64,000 nucleotides of DNA from an uncultured Alphaproteobacteria bacterium (GTDB taxonomy: Bacteria; Pseudomonadota; Alphaproteobacteria; Rs-D84), in contig CARVLU010000002.1 in assembly GCA_949082785.1 (NCBI GenBank), positions 62,001 to 126,000 of the forward strand, written 5' to 3'. Each line of letters begins with the position of its first letter. The stretch's first letter is position 1. Positions 33,928-42,881 of this stretch are shown here, piece by piece. A program made the translations under genes and the position numbers. The notes beneath the pieces were generated by a model, which had not been told where the DNA came from, made no database searches, and saw only the letters and a program-made list of their open reading frames with translations.

Positions 33928-34674
33928 ATGATAAAATCAGTAATTTGGCCAATAACGGCCTGTATTTTCTGTATTTTTCCGTCAATTGCCACCCAAACCC
34001 CGGACGTGGCAAAATTAATTGGCACCCCATACCGCGCGGACGGCGTTCGCAATAAATTGGGCCAATACACCCAATTTGGCGATACAACGCGAATTTTTGA
34101 CACGCCGGGCCTGAATTGCAGTGGGCTGGTCGTGGAAATTGCGCGCATGGCCCTGGGGCGCGATATCGCCATTGACGATGTAATGGCCATGCGGCCCGAA
34201 AACGCCCATCTGCATGCGAAAAACGGCCCCGATTGGGATTTTGGATGGCGATTGATAATGAATATATCCGATGGATTGCCGCGCCGGGTTTTGATGCCGG
34301 GCAACAAAACGGTGTCGGCCGCCGACATCATCACCGACGCCCCAATTGGTTACGCCATCAGCGCGCCCGAAACATGGACGGAATTACCCAACAGATTAAC
34401 CGCCGGGCATTTGTACTTAATCAGTTTTAATACCACCGGACGCCGCGCGGGATACAACACCATCCATTATCATGTCGGGGCGATATATGTGGATGAAAAC
34501 GCAACACCCTGGCTGTACCAGACGACCAGTAATGGCGGTGCGGTTAATCGCCGCAACCTGGCGACCCCAGACGGCCAGGCATCGTTCCAAAGTGCCTTTC
34601 ACGACACGGGCGGGAATAAAAAATATATCCTGGTGGTGGAAGTTGACCTGCCCCGGGATAACAAAAACAAATAA
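33928..34674 (+). CDS. exported NlpC/P60-like cysteine peptidase-fold protein
   Basis: A 248-residue protein with signal peptide MIKSVIWPITACIFCIFPSI. A GTPYRADG stretch and LNCSGLVVEIARM (Cys at about 71) match the papain-like NlpC/P60 start, where Cys is the nucleophile; HYHVGAIYVDE (about 180-190) supplies the catalytic His region. Such enzymes cleave peptidoglycan peptides. Sequence match outside these motifs is weak, so substrate and activity are inferred. Confidence 0.6.
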   Translation: MIKSVIWPITACIFCIFPSIATQTPDVAKLIGTPYRADGVRNKLGQYTQFGDTTRIFDTPGLNCSGLVVEIARMALGRDIAIDDVMAMRPENAHLHAKNGPDWDFGWRLIMNISDGLPRRVLMPGNKTVSAADIITDAPIGYAISAPETWTELPNRLTAGHLYLISFNTTGRRAGYNTIHYHVGAIYVDENATPWLYQTTSNGGAVNRRNLATPDGQASFQSAFHDTGGNKKYILVVEVDLPRDNKNK

Positions 34675-34687
34675 TACGAAAAAACAA

Positions 34688-34713
34688 AAACCCCGGGCGT
34701 CCCCGGGGTTTTA
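34688..34713 (+). terminator. intrinsic terminator
   Basis: Stem AACCCCGGG / CCCCGGGGTT followed by TTTATG; ends the 33928 gene. Confidence 0.7.
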
Positions 34714-34740
34714 TGTTTATTTAATCAGGTTCAACTGGGT

Positions 34741-35259
34741 TTAGAACAAAACGTTCTTTTCCAAGGTGCCCCATGCCGCTTTGTAGCCGCCATCGCGTTC
34801 CAGATAGATTTTCGCGTTCTTTAACTGGGCAGCGGTCAGGCCACGGATGATAAAGGATTCTTCCAGACGGCCGCTGGCGCCGGCAGTCAATTTCGGCAGG
34901 TTAACAGACATGCTGGATTTGTCGCAGCACATACTGTTGTTGTTGCAGCTGCCGCACTGATAGATGCGAACGGTATAGTCAACACCCGGGCGCAGGTCTT
35001 TCAAATCAACTTCCATTTTCAGGCCGGCATCTGTTTCATAGAATTTGATGTTGCCCATTCTGGATTCGCCACCATGGCTGCTGCGGGTGTACATTTTTGC
35101 GTGTACGCGGTTGACATCGGCTTCTTCGTATGTCTGATAAAAGACGGTTGTTTCGGTGGCGGTCACCTTTTGCGTCTTTTTCGCGCAGCAACCAGACACG
35201 GCCACCGCAACACCCAAGATGGATGTGAACATGAACAGTTTTTTGATTAAGTTTTTCAT
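34741..35259 (-). CDS. lipoprotein with a SodC-like fold but no copper histidines
   Basis: A 172-residue protein with lipobox VSGC (Cys at 24). The mature part follows the Cu/Zn superoxide dismutase plan: GNIKFYETDAGLKMEVDLKDLRPGVDYTVRI, where HGFHIH would stand as VDYTVRIY; then a short Cys-rich loop CGSCNNNSMCC; then SVNLPKLTAGASGRLEESFIIRGLT and KNAKIYLERDGGY. The His ligands are absent, so a binding or structural function is more likely than dismutation. The RBS is AAAAGGAG. The assignment is by pattern only. Confidence 0.5.
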   Translation of the reverse strand: MKNLIKKLFMFTSILGVAVAVSGCCAKKTQKVTATETTVFYQTYEEADVNRVHAKMYTRSSHGGESRMGNIKFYETDAGLKMEVDLKDLRPGVDYTVRIYQCGSCNNNSMCCDKSSMSVNLPKLTAGASGRLEESFIIRGLTAAQLKNAKIYLERDGGYKAAWGTLEKNVLF

Positions 35260-35444
35260 AAAGGTCTCCTTTTTTCCTTTTGGTTACGTGACATATTCTA
35301 TCTCATTTTTTTCCAATTTTCGTCAGGTTTGAATCCCTAGGAATCACGGGAAACACTGCGCACAGCGGGTCATAGACATACAGTCCTGTATATCGAAAAA
35401 TCCAATCATGGTAATCTGTGAATACATAACCCAAGGAGAGAGAT

Positions 35445-35801
35445 ATGTACGAATTGATGCAACACCTGTTGGCGTTTAAATATGCCTGTAAAATCAATCA
35501 TTGGTCAACGGACGCGTATGCGCCGCACCTGTTGTTTGACCGTTTGGCTGATGGTCTGGACGAATACATCGACGGCATCGCCGAAAAATATTTTATGGCG
35601 TCCGATAACAAGAAAGTTTTCAAAGCCGACATCTTGAACCCCAAACTGATTGACAGAAATTTGGTCAAAATGTGCGAATCGATTATCGAACATCTGGAAG
35701 AATTACAAGATGACGACGATTTGAACGAAGGTCTGGGTTCCCTGCTGAGTGCAATCGAAGAAGATTTCTTGAACAGATTGGCGCTGGCAAAGCTGAAATA
35801 A
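35445..35801 (+). CDS. small ferritin/Dps-like helical protein
   Basis: A 118-residue all-helical protein behind a strong AAGGAGAG RBS. The start (ELMQHLLAFKYACKINHWSTDAY..HLLFDRLADGLDEYIDGIAEKYF) resembles the first helices of the Dps/ferritin fold with the INHWS..H..FD pattern. A second acidic half (EHLEELQDDDDLNEGLGSLLSAIEEDFLNRLALA) would be the remaining helices. It is shorter than Dps and iron binding is unproven. Confidence 0.5.
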   Translation: MYELMQHLLAFKYACKINHWSTDAYAPHLLFDRLADGLDEYIDGIAEKYFMASDNKKVFKADILNPKLIDRNLVKMCESIIEHLEELQDDDDLNEGLGSLLSAIEEDFLNRLALAKLK

Positions 35802-35804
35802 TGC

Positions 35805-35833
35805 AAAATCCCCGGATTTTCCCGGGGATTTTT
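35805..35833 (+). terminator. intrinsic terminator
   Basis: Stem AAAATCCCCGG / CCGGGGATTTTT. Confidence 0.8.
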
Positions 35834-35881
35834 AATTTCTGCCCTGTTTTGTGCGCGGCGCATACGCATATTAAAATTTAC

Positions 35882-35911
35882 TTGACATTTTTTTTTTTTG
35901 TCTTGTAAAAT
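35882..35911 (+). promoter_or_regulatory. promoter with a 12-T tract in the spacer
   Basis: TTGACA at 35882-35887, 18-bp spacer that starts with 12 consecutive T (35888-35899), TAAAAT at 35906-35911. One or two T more or fewer would change the spacing between the boxes. Confidence 0.7.
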
Positions 35912-35940
35912 ACATCCGGACATTTAAAGAGAATAAAAAC

Positions 35941-36777
35941 ATGAAATTTGATAACGCAATTACCAAATTATTTGCAAAAACCCGCACATACAACGGGAAT
36001 ATGATGATTCGTAACGGTGACAACCACGACACCATCTATACCGACATTGTCAACCCATACACCAGCGATGCCCAGGCCGGCCGCACACTGGGCGACGATG
36101 CGGGACGCATGGAAACCATCAACGGCGACTTGGACATGCGCGGACTGCGCCTGTTTATCAACAACCATTTCCGCAACGTCACCGGTTCTGTGCACGCAAA
36201 CGGCAGCAATCACGTGCATCTGCGCGCATTGAACCAAATCGGCAGCGATTTGAACATCAGCGACAGCAAACGTTTCAGCGCCGACCAATTGACAACCGTC
36301 AACGGCAGCGTTTGGGCCAACCAGTCCCGTGACGCATCGCTGGATAATTTGAAAAAGATTGGCGCCAACCTGATTTTACGGGACCAGTCAATCGTGTTCG
36401 CACCGGAACTGAAATCGGTTGACGGCACAATCTTTGCCACCAATGTCGAAGAATTGAATTTACCGTCGCTGGCATCGGCCGCCGTGATTTATGCGGTTAA
36501 CGTCAACCACATCAAATTGCCGGCATGGACCAACGGGACGATTTATATCGGCCGTCAAAACATCCCGACAACAATCAACGTCAATCCGGGCATTAAAATT
36601 GTCTATGGCGATTATCAACTGACACCGGACATGATTCGGTCCGCCATCGACGCCCAGGAACGCCACCAACGCACATCGGCAAACCTGAACCGCGGCAACA
36701 ACAATTGCATCCCCGCAAATTTGTCCCGCGCGTTTACACGTCTGTGCGCGATGATTGAATCCCAAAAGAAACGTTAA
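35941..36777 (+). CDS. beta-solenoid-like protein of unknown function
   Basis: A 278-residue protein without a signal peptide. The centre repeats a unit of about 20-22 residues (ETINGDLDMRGLRLFINNH, TGSVHANGSNHVHLRALNQ, TVNGSVWANQSRDASLDNL, SVDGTIFATNVEELNLPSL), a ladder typical of beta-solenoid or receptor-L-like folds. The tail is basic with Cys near the end. I do not recognise the family. It is downstream of the T-tract promoter, so its level may be phase-variable, and ends before a strong terminator. Confidence 0.6.
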   Translation: MKFDNAITKLFAKTRTYNGNMMIRNGDNHDTIYTDIVNPYTSDAQAGRTLGDDAGRMETINGDLDMRGLRLFINNHFRNVTGSVHANGSNHVHLRALNQIGSDLNISDSKRFSADQLTTVNGSVWANQSRDASLDNLKKIGANLILRDQSIVFAPELKSVDGTIFATNVEELNLPSLASAAVIYAVNVNHIKLPAWTNGTIYIGRQNIPTTINVNPGIKIVYGDYQLTPDMIRSAIDAQERHQRTSANLNRGNNNCIPANLSRAFTRLCAMIESQKKR

Positions 36778-36793
36778 TTCATTTCTGGGACAT

Positions 36794-36830
36794 AAAAAAA
36801 CCACCGTCGCGAATCGGTGGTTTTTTTGTT
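36794..36830. terminator. bidirectional terminator between convergent genes
   Basis: Stem AACCACCG / CGGTGGTT with an A run before and a T run after. Confidence 0.8.
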
Positions 36831-36843
36831 CACTGCGCGTGGC

Positions 36844-37455
36844 TTAGAACATAAAGCGGATACCAATATCACCGCCAAAGTTATGCAGGCCGGAATTGAT
36901 GTCGACATAGTTGTAACGTGCCGCCAAATCAACCGCAAAGTGTGTCATATCGAATGTCACACCCAATGTGCCCATGGCCGAGAAGCGCGTTTTGCTGTCG
37001 CTGTGTTCGCCGACCAAGATATTGCCACGGTGTTTAACATCTGTGAACGCCACACCGGCACCAACACCGATGAACGGACGGACAACCTGGTACTGGCCCA
37101 GTTCCATGTATGTGTTGAACAACAAAGTCTGCATTTTTGTGTCAACGTCGATACGGCCCGCTTCGCCAAAATCAGCATGGTCTTTGGCTTTGCTGAAAAT
37201 GGACCATTCAACTTCGCTGCGGACTGTGTCGCAAATTTCCAACCCCAACGCCGCACGACCCTGCCATACCATATCGGTCATGGATTCTTTATGGCCGTTG
37301 TATTTGTAGTTCAGGTTGGTATAGCCCAAACCGCCACGCAGACCAATGTACGGATCCAGACCCCACAACTGCCAGCTGCTGTTATTGGGACTCATACCTG
37401 CAAACGCTGGACATGCAACAAGCACGGCCAATGTTGAGATAACTATTTTTTTCAT
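36844..37455 (-). CDS. outer-membrane beta-barrel protein
   Basis: A 203-residue protein with signal peptide MKKIVISTLAVLVACPAFA. The mature part is a small (eight-stranded type) barrel: DPYIGLRGGLGYTNLNYKY, LGLEICDTVRSEVEWSIF, VRPFIGVGAGVAFTDV, MGTLGVTFDMTHFAVDLAARYNYV, ending GGDIGIRFMF with terminal Phe. It resembles OmpA-barrel/Opa-like or Msp4-type surface antigens of alphaproteobacteria. Monocistronic. Confidence 0.78.
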   Translation of the reverse strand: MKKIVISTLAVLVACPAFAGMSPNNSSWQLWGLDPYIGLRGGLGYTNLNYKYNGHKESMTDMVWQGRAALGLEICDTVRSEVEWSIFSKAKDHADFGEAGRIDVDTKMQTLLFNTYMELGQYQVVRPFIGVGAGVAFTDVKHRGNILVGEHSDSKTRFSAMGTLGVTFDMTHFAVDLAARYNYVDINSGLHNFGGDIGIRFMF

Positions 37456-37655
37456 TTTTTCTCTCCTTGGTTAAGTTGATGGTTGTTTCAATGGTTTTCA
37501 TGTCAACGTATTTATTCTAGCAAAGCATTTTCCATCTTTGCATAGGTATGGATTCCAGGTATTGGCGACGCAAAAGGGGCGCAACGCCTTTAATCCTATG
37601 GCCTGGGGGGCGCGGGGCGAATACAATATGACATATATATAAGGAGGCACAGATA

Positions 37656-38549
37656 ATGAAAAAAACCGACAACCCGGACAATCCACAGACCAAATATTAC
37701 CACCGAAAATACCCCCAACAGCATCAGCCATACCCCGGCCTGGATTCGGCCATGTCGCCGCGTCCCGATTGCGGCGAACAGACATATATCGGCGCCGCAC
37801 GTCTGGCGGGACGGCGCGCCCTGATTACCGGGGGCGATTCGGGCATAGGCCGCGCGGTCGCCATCGCATACGCCCGCGAAGGGGCCGATGTCGCCTTGTC
37901 CTATTTACCGGACGAAGAAACCGACGCCCAAGATACGGCCAAATACATTCGTGATGCCGGCGCACGGGCGTTTCTGTTCCCGGGCGATATCGGCCATGAA
38001 AAATTCTGCACCCAACTGGTGAAAAAGGCCGCACGCGCCATGGGCGGTTTGGACATTATGGTCTTGAACGCGGGATATCAACAATTCAGCGACGACATCA
38101 TGGATTTGACCACCGCGCAATTGCAACGCACATTTGAAATTAATCTGTTTTCCATGTTTTGGATGGTGCGCGCGGCGTTGCCAATACTGCAACCCGGGGC
38201 ATCGATTATCACAACCACATCCATCCAGGCGTACCAGCCGGGCAAAAGTCTGTTGGATTATGCCGCGTCCAAGGCGGCGATTATGGCGTTCACCCGCGCA
38301 TTGGCAAAACAATTGGCCGACCGCGGCATCCGCGTTAACGGTGTGGCGCCCGGCCCCATCTGGACCGCGTTACAGGTTGCGGGCGGACGCGCGCAATCGA
38401 CCATCCCCGAATTTGGCATGGACACCCCGATGGGCCGCGCCGGCCAGCCGGCGGAATTGGCGGCAACGTACGTTTTACTGGCATCCGACGACGCGTCATA
38501 CACCACCGCGGAAATTTACGGTATTACCGGCGGCAATCACACGATGTAA
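37656..38549 (+). CDS. short-chain dehydrogenase/reductase, YghA-like
   Basis: A 297-residue NAD(P)-dependent oxidoreductase behind AAGGAGG. The N-terminal extension YPGLDSAMSPRPDCGEQTYIG is typical of the YghA subgroup. The Rossmann motif is LITGGDSGIGRAVAIAYAREGADVA; NAG is in MVLNAGYQ; the catalytic YxxxK is DYAASKAAIMAF; then VNGVAPGPIWT. The physiological substrate is unknown. Confidence 0.88.
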   Translation: MKKTDNPDNPQTKYYHRKYPQQHQPYPGLDSAMSPRPDCGEQTYIGAARLAGRRALITGGDSGIGRAVAIAYAREGADVALSYLPDEETDAQDTAKYIRDAGARAFLFPGDIGHEKFCTQLVKKAARAMGGLDIMVLNAGYQQFSDDIMDLTTAQLQRTFEINLFSMFWMVRAALPILQPGASIITTTSIQAYQPGKSLLDYAASKAAIMAFTRALAKQLADRGIRVNGVAPGPIWTALQVAGGRAQSTIPEFGMDTPMGRAGQPAELAATYVLLASDDASYTTAEIYGITGGNHTM

Positions 38550-38577
38550 AAAACCGCCATTATGGCGGTTTTATTTT
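38548..38577 (+). terminator. terminator of the SDR gene
   Basis: Stem AAACCGCCAT / ATGGCGGTTTT followed by T-rich sequence. Confidence 0.75.
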
Positions 38578-38653
38578 TGGTGGGCGCGCAGGGACTCGAA
38601 CCCTGGACCCACTGATTAAGAGTCAGTTGCTCTACCAACTGAGCTACGCACCC
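38578..38653 (-). tRNA. tRNA-Lys (CTT)
   Basis: Minus strand, 76 nt with encoded CCA (38578-38580). Acceptor GGGTGCG with CGCGCCC (one T-G pair); D arm AGCTCAGTTGGTAGAGC; anticodon arm CTGACTCTTAATCAG gives CTT; T arm CAGGGTTCGAGTCCCTG. Confidence 0.97.
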
Positions 38654-38712
38654 GGGTCCGTTTTTTTTAAACGTGACGATTATATCCCTTTTTGGCGCAT
38701 TTGCAAGCATTT

Positions 38713-40218
38713 TTAACTTTTCAAATACGATGATGGGTTGTATGCCTTGGTCCCCTTGCGGATTTCAAAGTGCAATTGGGGTTGCGTCACCTTGCCCGTT
38801 GCGCCGACGGTGCCGATTTTCTGGCCAACCTTTACCCGGACACCACGGCGGACCGCCAACGAATCCATGTGCGCATATACCGTCATCCACCCGCCAGAAT
38901 GCTGGATAATGACCAGATTGCCCATTCCCTTCACTTCGTTCCCGGCATAGGCAACGACACCATTTTCCGCCGCGCGCACCATCGTGCCACGGGACGCGCC
39001 GATATTGATCCCATCATTAAACAACCCGCCCGATTTCGCGCCAAAGTGTGACAGGATTTTGCCACGCACGGGCCAGCTGAACTTGGACGAAGAACGCGGA
39101 CTGATGGCCGGCAATTTCTTGGTCGGGTCGGACGATATTTTTTCCTGGGGACGCGTGGTGGCGGCGGGCTTTTTGTTGGTTGATTTGGATTGCGACACTG
39201 CGGGGCGCGACGCCGGGGTGGCGGCGGGTTTGCTGGGCGGGACACCGGGCTTTGCCGATGATGCGGGCGCGGGTGTTTTGCCGGACGACGCGCGCGGGGT
39301 ATCCTTGGCCCGGACGTCCTTTGCCGGGGCGGACGGCGCACCAGACGCGATTGGCGCAGACGGCGTCACAACCGCCCGGACCGGCACACCGTCCAGTTTG
39401 GGAACCTTTAACTTTTGACCGACCGACAATGCGAACGGCGCGCGCAGTTTATTTAAAACGGCCAAATCGTTGACGGGCGTCGCATATTTGCGCGACAAAG
39501 AATACAGCGTGTCGCCGGGCGCGACCCGAATTTCCTGTAATTCAACAACGGTTGTGGTTGTGGGTGCGGATGTTTTCCCGGACGATGCCACCGGTTTCGC
39601 CGCCCCGCGCGACGCCAGACGCAATGTCTGGCCCGGTTTCAGTGCGTATGGCGGCGTCAAATTATTAATGCGCGCCAATTCATCCACCGTCATATTGTGA
39701 CGCCGCGCCAATGCGTATAATGTATCGCCGCGGGCGACCGTGATGGTTGCATCCGCCGTACCGCCGCCATACATCGGAATGTATAAATAATCATCAACGC
39801 TGGGGGTGGTGTCGGACATGTCCCCGTCAGACGCATCTGCGTCCATCACGCCATATGTGCCGACATCTGTTTCGGGTACGGGCGCCGCATCACCCACCCC
39901 GGCCGCATCGGCCGCCGCATTTTGGTCGGCGACATCCTGGGGGCCCAAAACGTAATCATCCGCACTGGCATACAATAAATAATCATCGGTTGACCCGCCG
40001 CCGTACAATTCGGGCGACGCATAGACCCCATAATCGGCCGCCGCAGAATTATAAATTTCTGGCTGCGTGTCGGGGTCGGCCAACAATGCGGGATATCGCG
40101 CGGAAATAAAGTCCCCAACCGTATCCGGCAGGGATAAAATCCGGGGCTGTAAATCGCATGACGCCAACATTACAATCGCCCCGCACGAAATCATAAAAAA
40201 TCGCACGAATTTCTGCAC
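38713..40218 (-). CDS. NlpD-like lipoprotein: two LysM domains plus M23 peptidase domain
   Basis: A 501-residue lipoprotein with lipobox LASC (Cys about 21). An acidic Tyr/Asp-rich spacer leads to LysM 1 (ITVARGDTLYALARRHNMTVDELARINNL) and LysM 2 (IRVAPGDTLYSLSRKYATPVNDLAVLNKL), then an Ala/Pro/Lys-rich linker, then the LytM/M23 domain (FSWPVRGKILSHFG..SRGTMVRAAENGVVAYAG..VIIQHSGGWMTVYAHMDSL..TQPQLHFEIRKG). HSGGW and YAHMDS are close to the active-site pattern, but IGA replaces the first His-x(3)-Asp motif (GINIGASRG). As in NlpD/EnvC it may activate amidases rather than cut. Confidence 0.85.
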   Translation of the reverse strand: MQKFVRFFMISCGAIVMLASCDLQPRILSLPDTVGDFISARYPALLADPDTQPEIYNSAAADYGVYASPELYGGGSTDDYLLYASADDYVLGPQDVADQNAAADAAGVGDAAPVPETDVGTYGVMDADASDGDMSDTTPSVDDYLYIPMYGGGTADATITVARGDTLYALARRHNMTVDELARINNLTPPYALKPGQTLRLASRGAAKPVASSGKTSAPTTTTVVELQEIRVAPGDTLYSLSRKYATPVNDLAVLNKLRAPFALSVGQKLKVPKLDGVPVRAVVTPSAPIASGAPSAPAKDVRAKDTPRASSGKTPAPASSAKPGVPPSKPAATPASRPAVSQSKSTNKKPAATTRPQEKISSDPTKKLPAISPRSSSKFSWPVRGKILSHFGAKSGGLFNDGINIGASRGTMVRAAENGVVAYAGNEVKGMGNLVIIQHSGGWMTVYAHMDSLAVRRGVRVKVGQKIGTVGATGKVTQPQLHFEIRKGTKAYNPSSYLKS

Positions 40219-40254
40219 GGTACAATTATATCACAAATTCGGGGCAAACGCCTG

Positions 40255-40977
40255 TCAATTTTTGGGGGCATCGCCATCGCGCATAAACAGCAAACTGATT
40301 TCAAACAACCCCCACATCGGCAACGCCAGCAACATCTGGGACACGATGTCCGGTGGGGTTAAAATGGCGGCCACAACGACAATAATCACAATGGCATAGC
40401 GGCGCATCCGCATTGCGGTCGCGCGCGGCAACACCCCAATCCGGTTCACCAGCACCAGCACCAGCGGCAACTGAAACGCGATGCCGAATATTTTCAGCAA
40501 TCCGATTGTGAACGACAAATAATCGCGCATGGCGGGCATGATGACGGCGGGCACCGTTGACGCCAGATTTAATTCGATAAAGAATTTAAACGCGACCGGG
40601 AACAAAACATAAAACGCGAACCCGGCGCCGGTCAAAAACAATATGGGCGACAACACCATAATGGGCCAAATAAATCGGCGTTCATTTGCATGCAGTCCCG
40701 GCGCCACAAACGCCCACACATGCCACAGCACCGCCGGCGTCGCAATCAGCAATGCCACCAACGTTGCCAATGAAAATTGAATCATCAACCCGTCGGCCAA
40801 TCCGGTGTACAACAATTCACCGTCCGGCCACACGGTCAGCAATGGCGCGGTTAAAAATTCCTGGACCCAGGGGGCCAGAACCCACCCCGCCCCAAACGCG
40901 CACGCGAAAATCAAAAACGTCCACAAAACGCGGCGACGTAATTCGGCAAAATGCTGCATCAGGGTCATGTTCTTCAT
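40255..40977 (-). CDS. tatC: twin-arginine translocase subunit TatC
   Basis: Six-helix receptor for Tat signal peptides. From ATG 40977, overlapping the tatB stop as TGATG, it is 240 residues. MTLMQHFAELRRRVLWTFLIF is the conserved start; FVAPGLHANERRFIWPIMVLSPILFLTGAGFAFYVLFP is the P/E-rich second-helix region. Operon with tatB; tatA is separate at 50.0 kb. Confidence 0.95.
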   Translation of the reverse strand: MKNMTLMQHFAELRRRVLWTFLIFACAFGAGWVLAPWVQEFLTAPLLTVWPDGELLYTGLADGLMIQFSLATLVALLIATPAVLWHVWAFVAPGLHANERRFIWPIMVLSPILFLTGAGFAFYVLFPVAFKFFIELNLASTVPAVIMPAMRDYLSFTIGLLKIFGIAFQLPLVLVLVNRIGVLPRATAMRMRRYAIVIIVVVAAILTPPDIVSQMLLALPMWGLFEISLLFMRDGDAPKN

Positions 40978-41291
40978 CACCGCGCCCCCGTTTTTTTCCG
41001 GCCCGCCGATTTTGTTTTGGATGTTTTTTTTGCGGGCGCCACCCGGCGCGGGGCGGAAAACGCGTCCAATACTTCGTCCGTTGTCGTGCGAATCAAATCA
41101 TCAATGGGCCGCTGTAATTCAATCTGGTCGCGCAGATTTTCTGATACGTCCGTGATTTTCCAAACCAAATTCCGAACCCATCGCACCACGCGTCCCAAAA
41201 ACCGCGCAACATCGGGCCAATGGCGCGTTGGAATGACCAGCACCGCAACCAATAAAACAACCAAGAATTCTGCCCAACTGATGCCGAACAT
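40977..41291 (-). CDS. tatB: twin-arginine translocase subunit TatB
   Basis: A 104-residue protein: one N-terminal transmembrane helix (MFGISWAEFLVVLLVAVLVI), then the amphipathic helix (PDVARFLGRVVRWVRNLV) and a basic tail. The Glu at position 8 and location before tatC support TatB. The usual PERLP motif after the helix is PTRHWP here. Confidence 0.85.
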   Translation of the reverse strand: MFGISWAEFLVVLLVAVLVIPTRHWPDVARFLGRVVRWVRNLVWKITDVSENLRDQIELQRPIDDLIRTTTDEVLDAFSAPRRVAPAKKTSKTKSAGRKKTGAR

Positions 41292-41302
41292 TGCCCCATC
41301 CG

Positions 41303-41920
41303 TTAATCGTAGAACGAATCGCCCCCGGCGGTGGAAACCGTTTTGTGGCGGGAAATTTGGAAATAATCTTTGCCGAAATCGGTCTTGGGCTTTAAATCCC
41401 GAAACGCGACATCTGTTTTGTTGCCCGTCGCATCAACCACGGTCCACGAATTCAATTTGACCGGGTTTGCGTCAAAAAAAACCGTCATGTGGCCAACACC
41501 TTCTTGGCCGCGCAGATTCATTTTCAGTGCGAATGTCTTGTCCCCCTGGGTTGTTTCAACAACATTGATGTCGGCATTTTGCAAATCAATGTTTTTACGT
41601 ACCAAGATGCCGGCGGGCGTACTGGTCAGCGGGACCGTTGTAATCTGGTCCAATGATTTATCAAAGAAATACAAATCCCGTCCGTCGGAAATCAATTGCA
41701 CCGGCATGTCGCGGTAATCCAAACGCACCCGCCCGGGACGCAGCATGGAAAATGTTCCCTTTTGCTGTTTGCCAGACGCGGTCTGGACAAATTCCCCGGT
41801 CAGCCCCGTAATCGAATTCAGATATTTTTCCGCGCGCGCGACCGCATTTTTATCCACCGCGGCAAACGCCGGCATGAACATCATTGCACACACACATCCA
41901 ACAATTATTTTCTTTATCAT
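41303..41920 (-). CDS. lolA: outer-membrane lipoprotein carrier LolA
   Basis: Periplasmic chaperone that carries lipoproteins from LolCDE to the outer membrane. 205 residues with signal peptide MIKKIIVGCVCAMMFMPAFA. NSITGLTGEFVQTASGKQQKGTFSMLRPGRVRLDY is the LolA core; YFFDKSLDQITTVPL and SWTVVDATGNKTDVAF follow. It lies 11 bp after nrnA's end region and 11 bp before tatB. Confidence 0.92.
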   Translation of the reverse strand: MIKKIIVGCVCAMMFMPAFAAVDKNAVARAEKYLNSITGLTGEFVQTASGKQQKGTFSMLRPGRVRLDYRDMPVQLISDGRDLYFFDKSLDQITTVPLTSTPAGILVRKNIDLQNADINVVETTQGDKTFALKMNLRGQEGVGHMTVFFDANPVKLNSWTVVDATGNKTDVAFRDLKPKTDFGKDYFQISRHKTVSTAGGDSFYD

Positions 41921-41922
41921 GG

Positions 41923-42873
41923 TTATATCCCCTTAAATACATCAATAACGCGGGCACGCACATTTTCCAGCGTGTCGTGCGCCACCGCACCCGCCGCATA
42001 CAGATGTCCCCCACCCCCAAACATTTCTGCAATGTGGTTGATGGGCTGGCTGCGGCTGCGCAGTGAAATGCCAATCTGGTTTTCCTTTTGCTGTTTTAAC
42101 AATACAACATATTCCACATTCTTTATCTGACCCAACAGGTTTAAAATCACATCCCCGCGTCCGTCCAGATGTTTGTAATCGCGCCCCGTGACCATGGCGA
42201 CCGCCAAACGGTCATGGTAAAAGAATTCCGCCCGGGATGTAACACGCGCTTCGGCCAGGATGGTTGAACGGCTTTTGTTATTCAGCATGTCCGACAAATC
42301 GCGCAGCGACACGCCCATATCAACCAATTGCGCCATATCGCGCAACACCGCGCCATCGCGCACAAATTTGAAATGCCCCGTATCGGTCAGCATTGCCACC
42401 GCCATCAGTTTCAGCGCATCCGCATCCGCGCGCCACCCGGCCCCGCACATCATGTGAAAAATAATCTGACCGGTTGCGGCGGCATTTTCATTGTCAAAGC
42501 AGATTTGACCCATGGGCGTCGGATTTTTATGATGGTCGATTTCGGCAATTTCGCACGCCCCGCGAACCAATGGCAACGTACCGCCCAAATGGGCCGCGTC
42601 CCCGTAATCCACAATAATCGCCAGGTCAAAGGGATGATTGCCATCAATCTTTTCAAAATATTTGACGGTTGACCGCCCCGGCACCCGGTCCAGATAATCT
42701 GGGATATTGCCGTCGTATGCGCAAACGGGATTTTTTCCAAAATTCAATTCAATCAATCGCGCCAACGCCAACATACTGCACAGCGAATCGCCATCGGGAT
42801 TTTTATGCCCGGCGATGACGATTGAATTTGCGTTGCGGATTTTTTCCGCCAAGATGTTCAGTTTTTCTTCCAT
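41923..42873 (-). CDS. nrnA: DHH phosphoesterase, NrnA-like oligoribonuclease/pAp phosphatase
   Basis: Degrades nanoRNA and 3'-phosphoadenosine 5'-phosphate. 316 residues: IVIAGHKNPDGDSLCSMLALA (motif I), AIIVDYGDAAHLG (motif II), EIDHHKNPTPMG (the DHH motif), TDTGHFKF, and the DHHA1 end EMFGGGGHLYAAGA. It directly follows recJ (another DHH protein) and precedes lolA by three bases. Confidence 0.9.
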   Translation of the reverse strand: MEEKLNILAEKIRNANSIVIAGHKNPDGDSLCSMLALARLIELNFGKNPVCAYDGNIPDYLDRVPGRSTVKYFEKIDGNHPFDLAIIVDYGDAAHLGGTLPLVRGACEIAEIDHHKNPTPMGQICFDNENAAATGQIIFHMMCGAGWRADADALKLMAVAMLTDTGHFKFVRDGAVLRDMAQLVDMGVSLRDLSDMLNNKSRSTILAEARVTSRAEFFYHDRLAVAMVTGRDYKHLDGRGDVILNLLGQIKNVEYVVLLKQQKENQIGISLRSRSQPINHIAEMFGGGGHLYAAGAVAHDTLENVRARVIDVFKGI

Positions 42874-42881
42874 GTCTTTAT

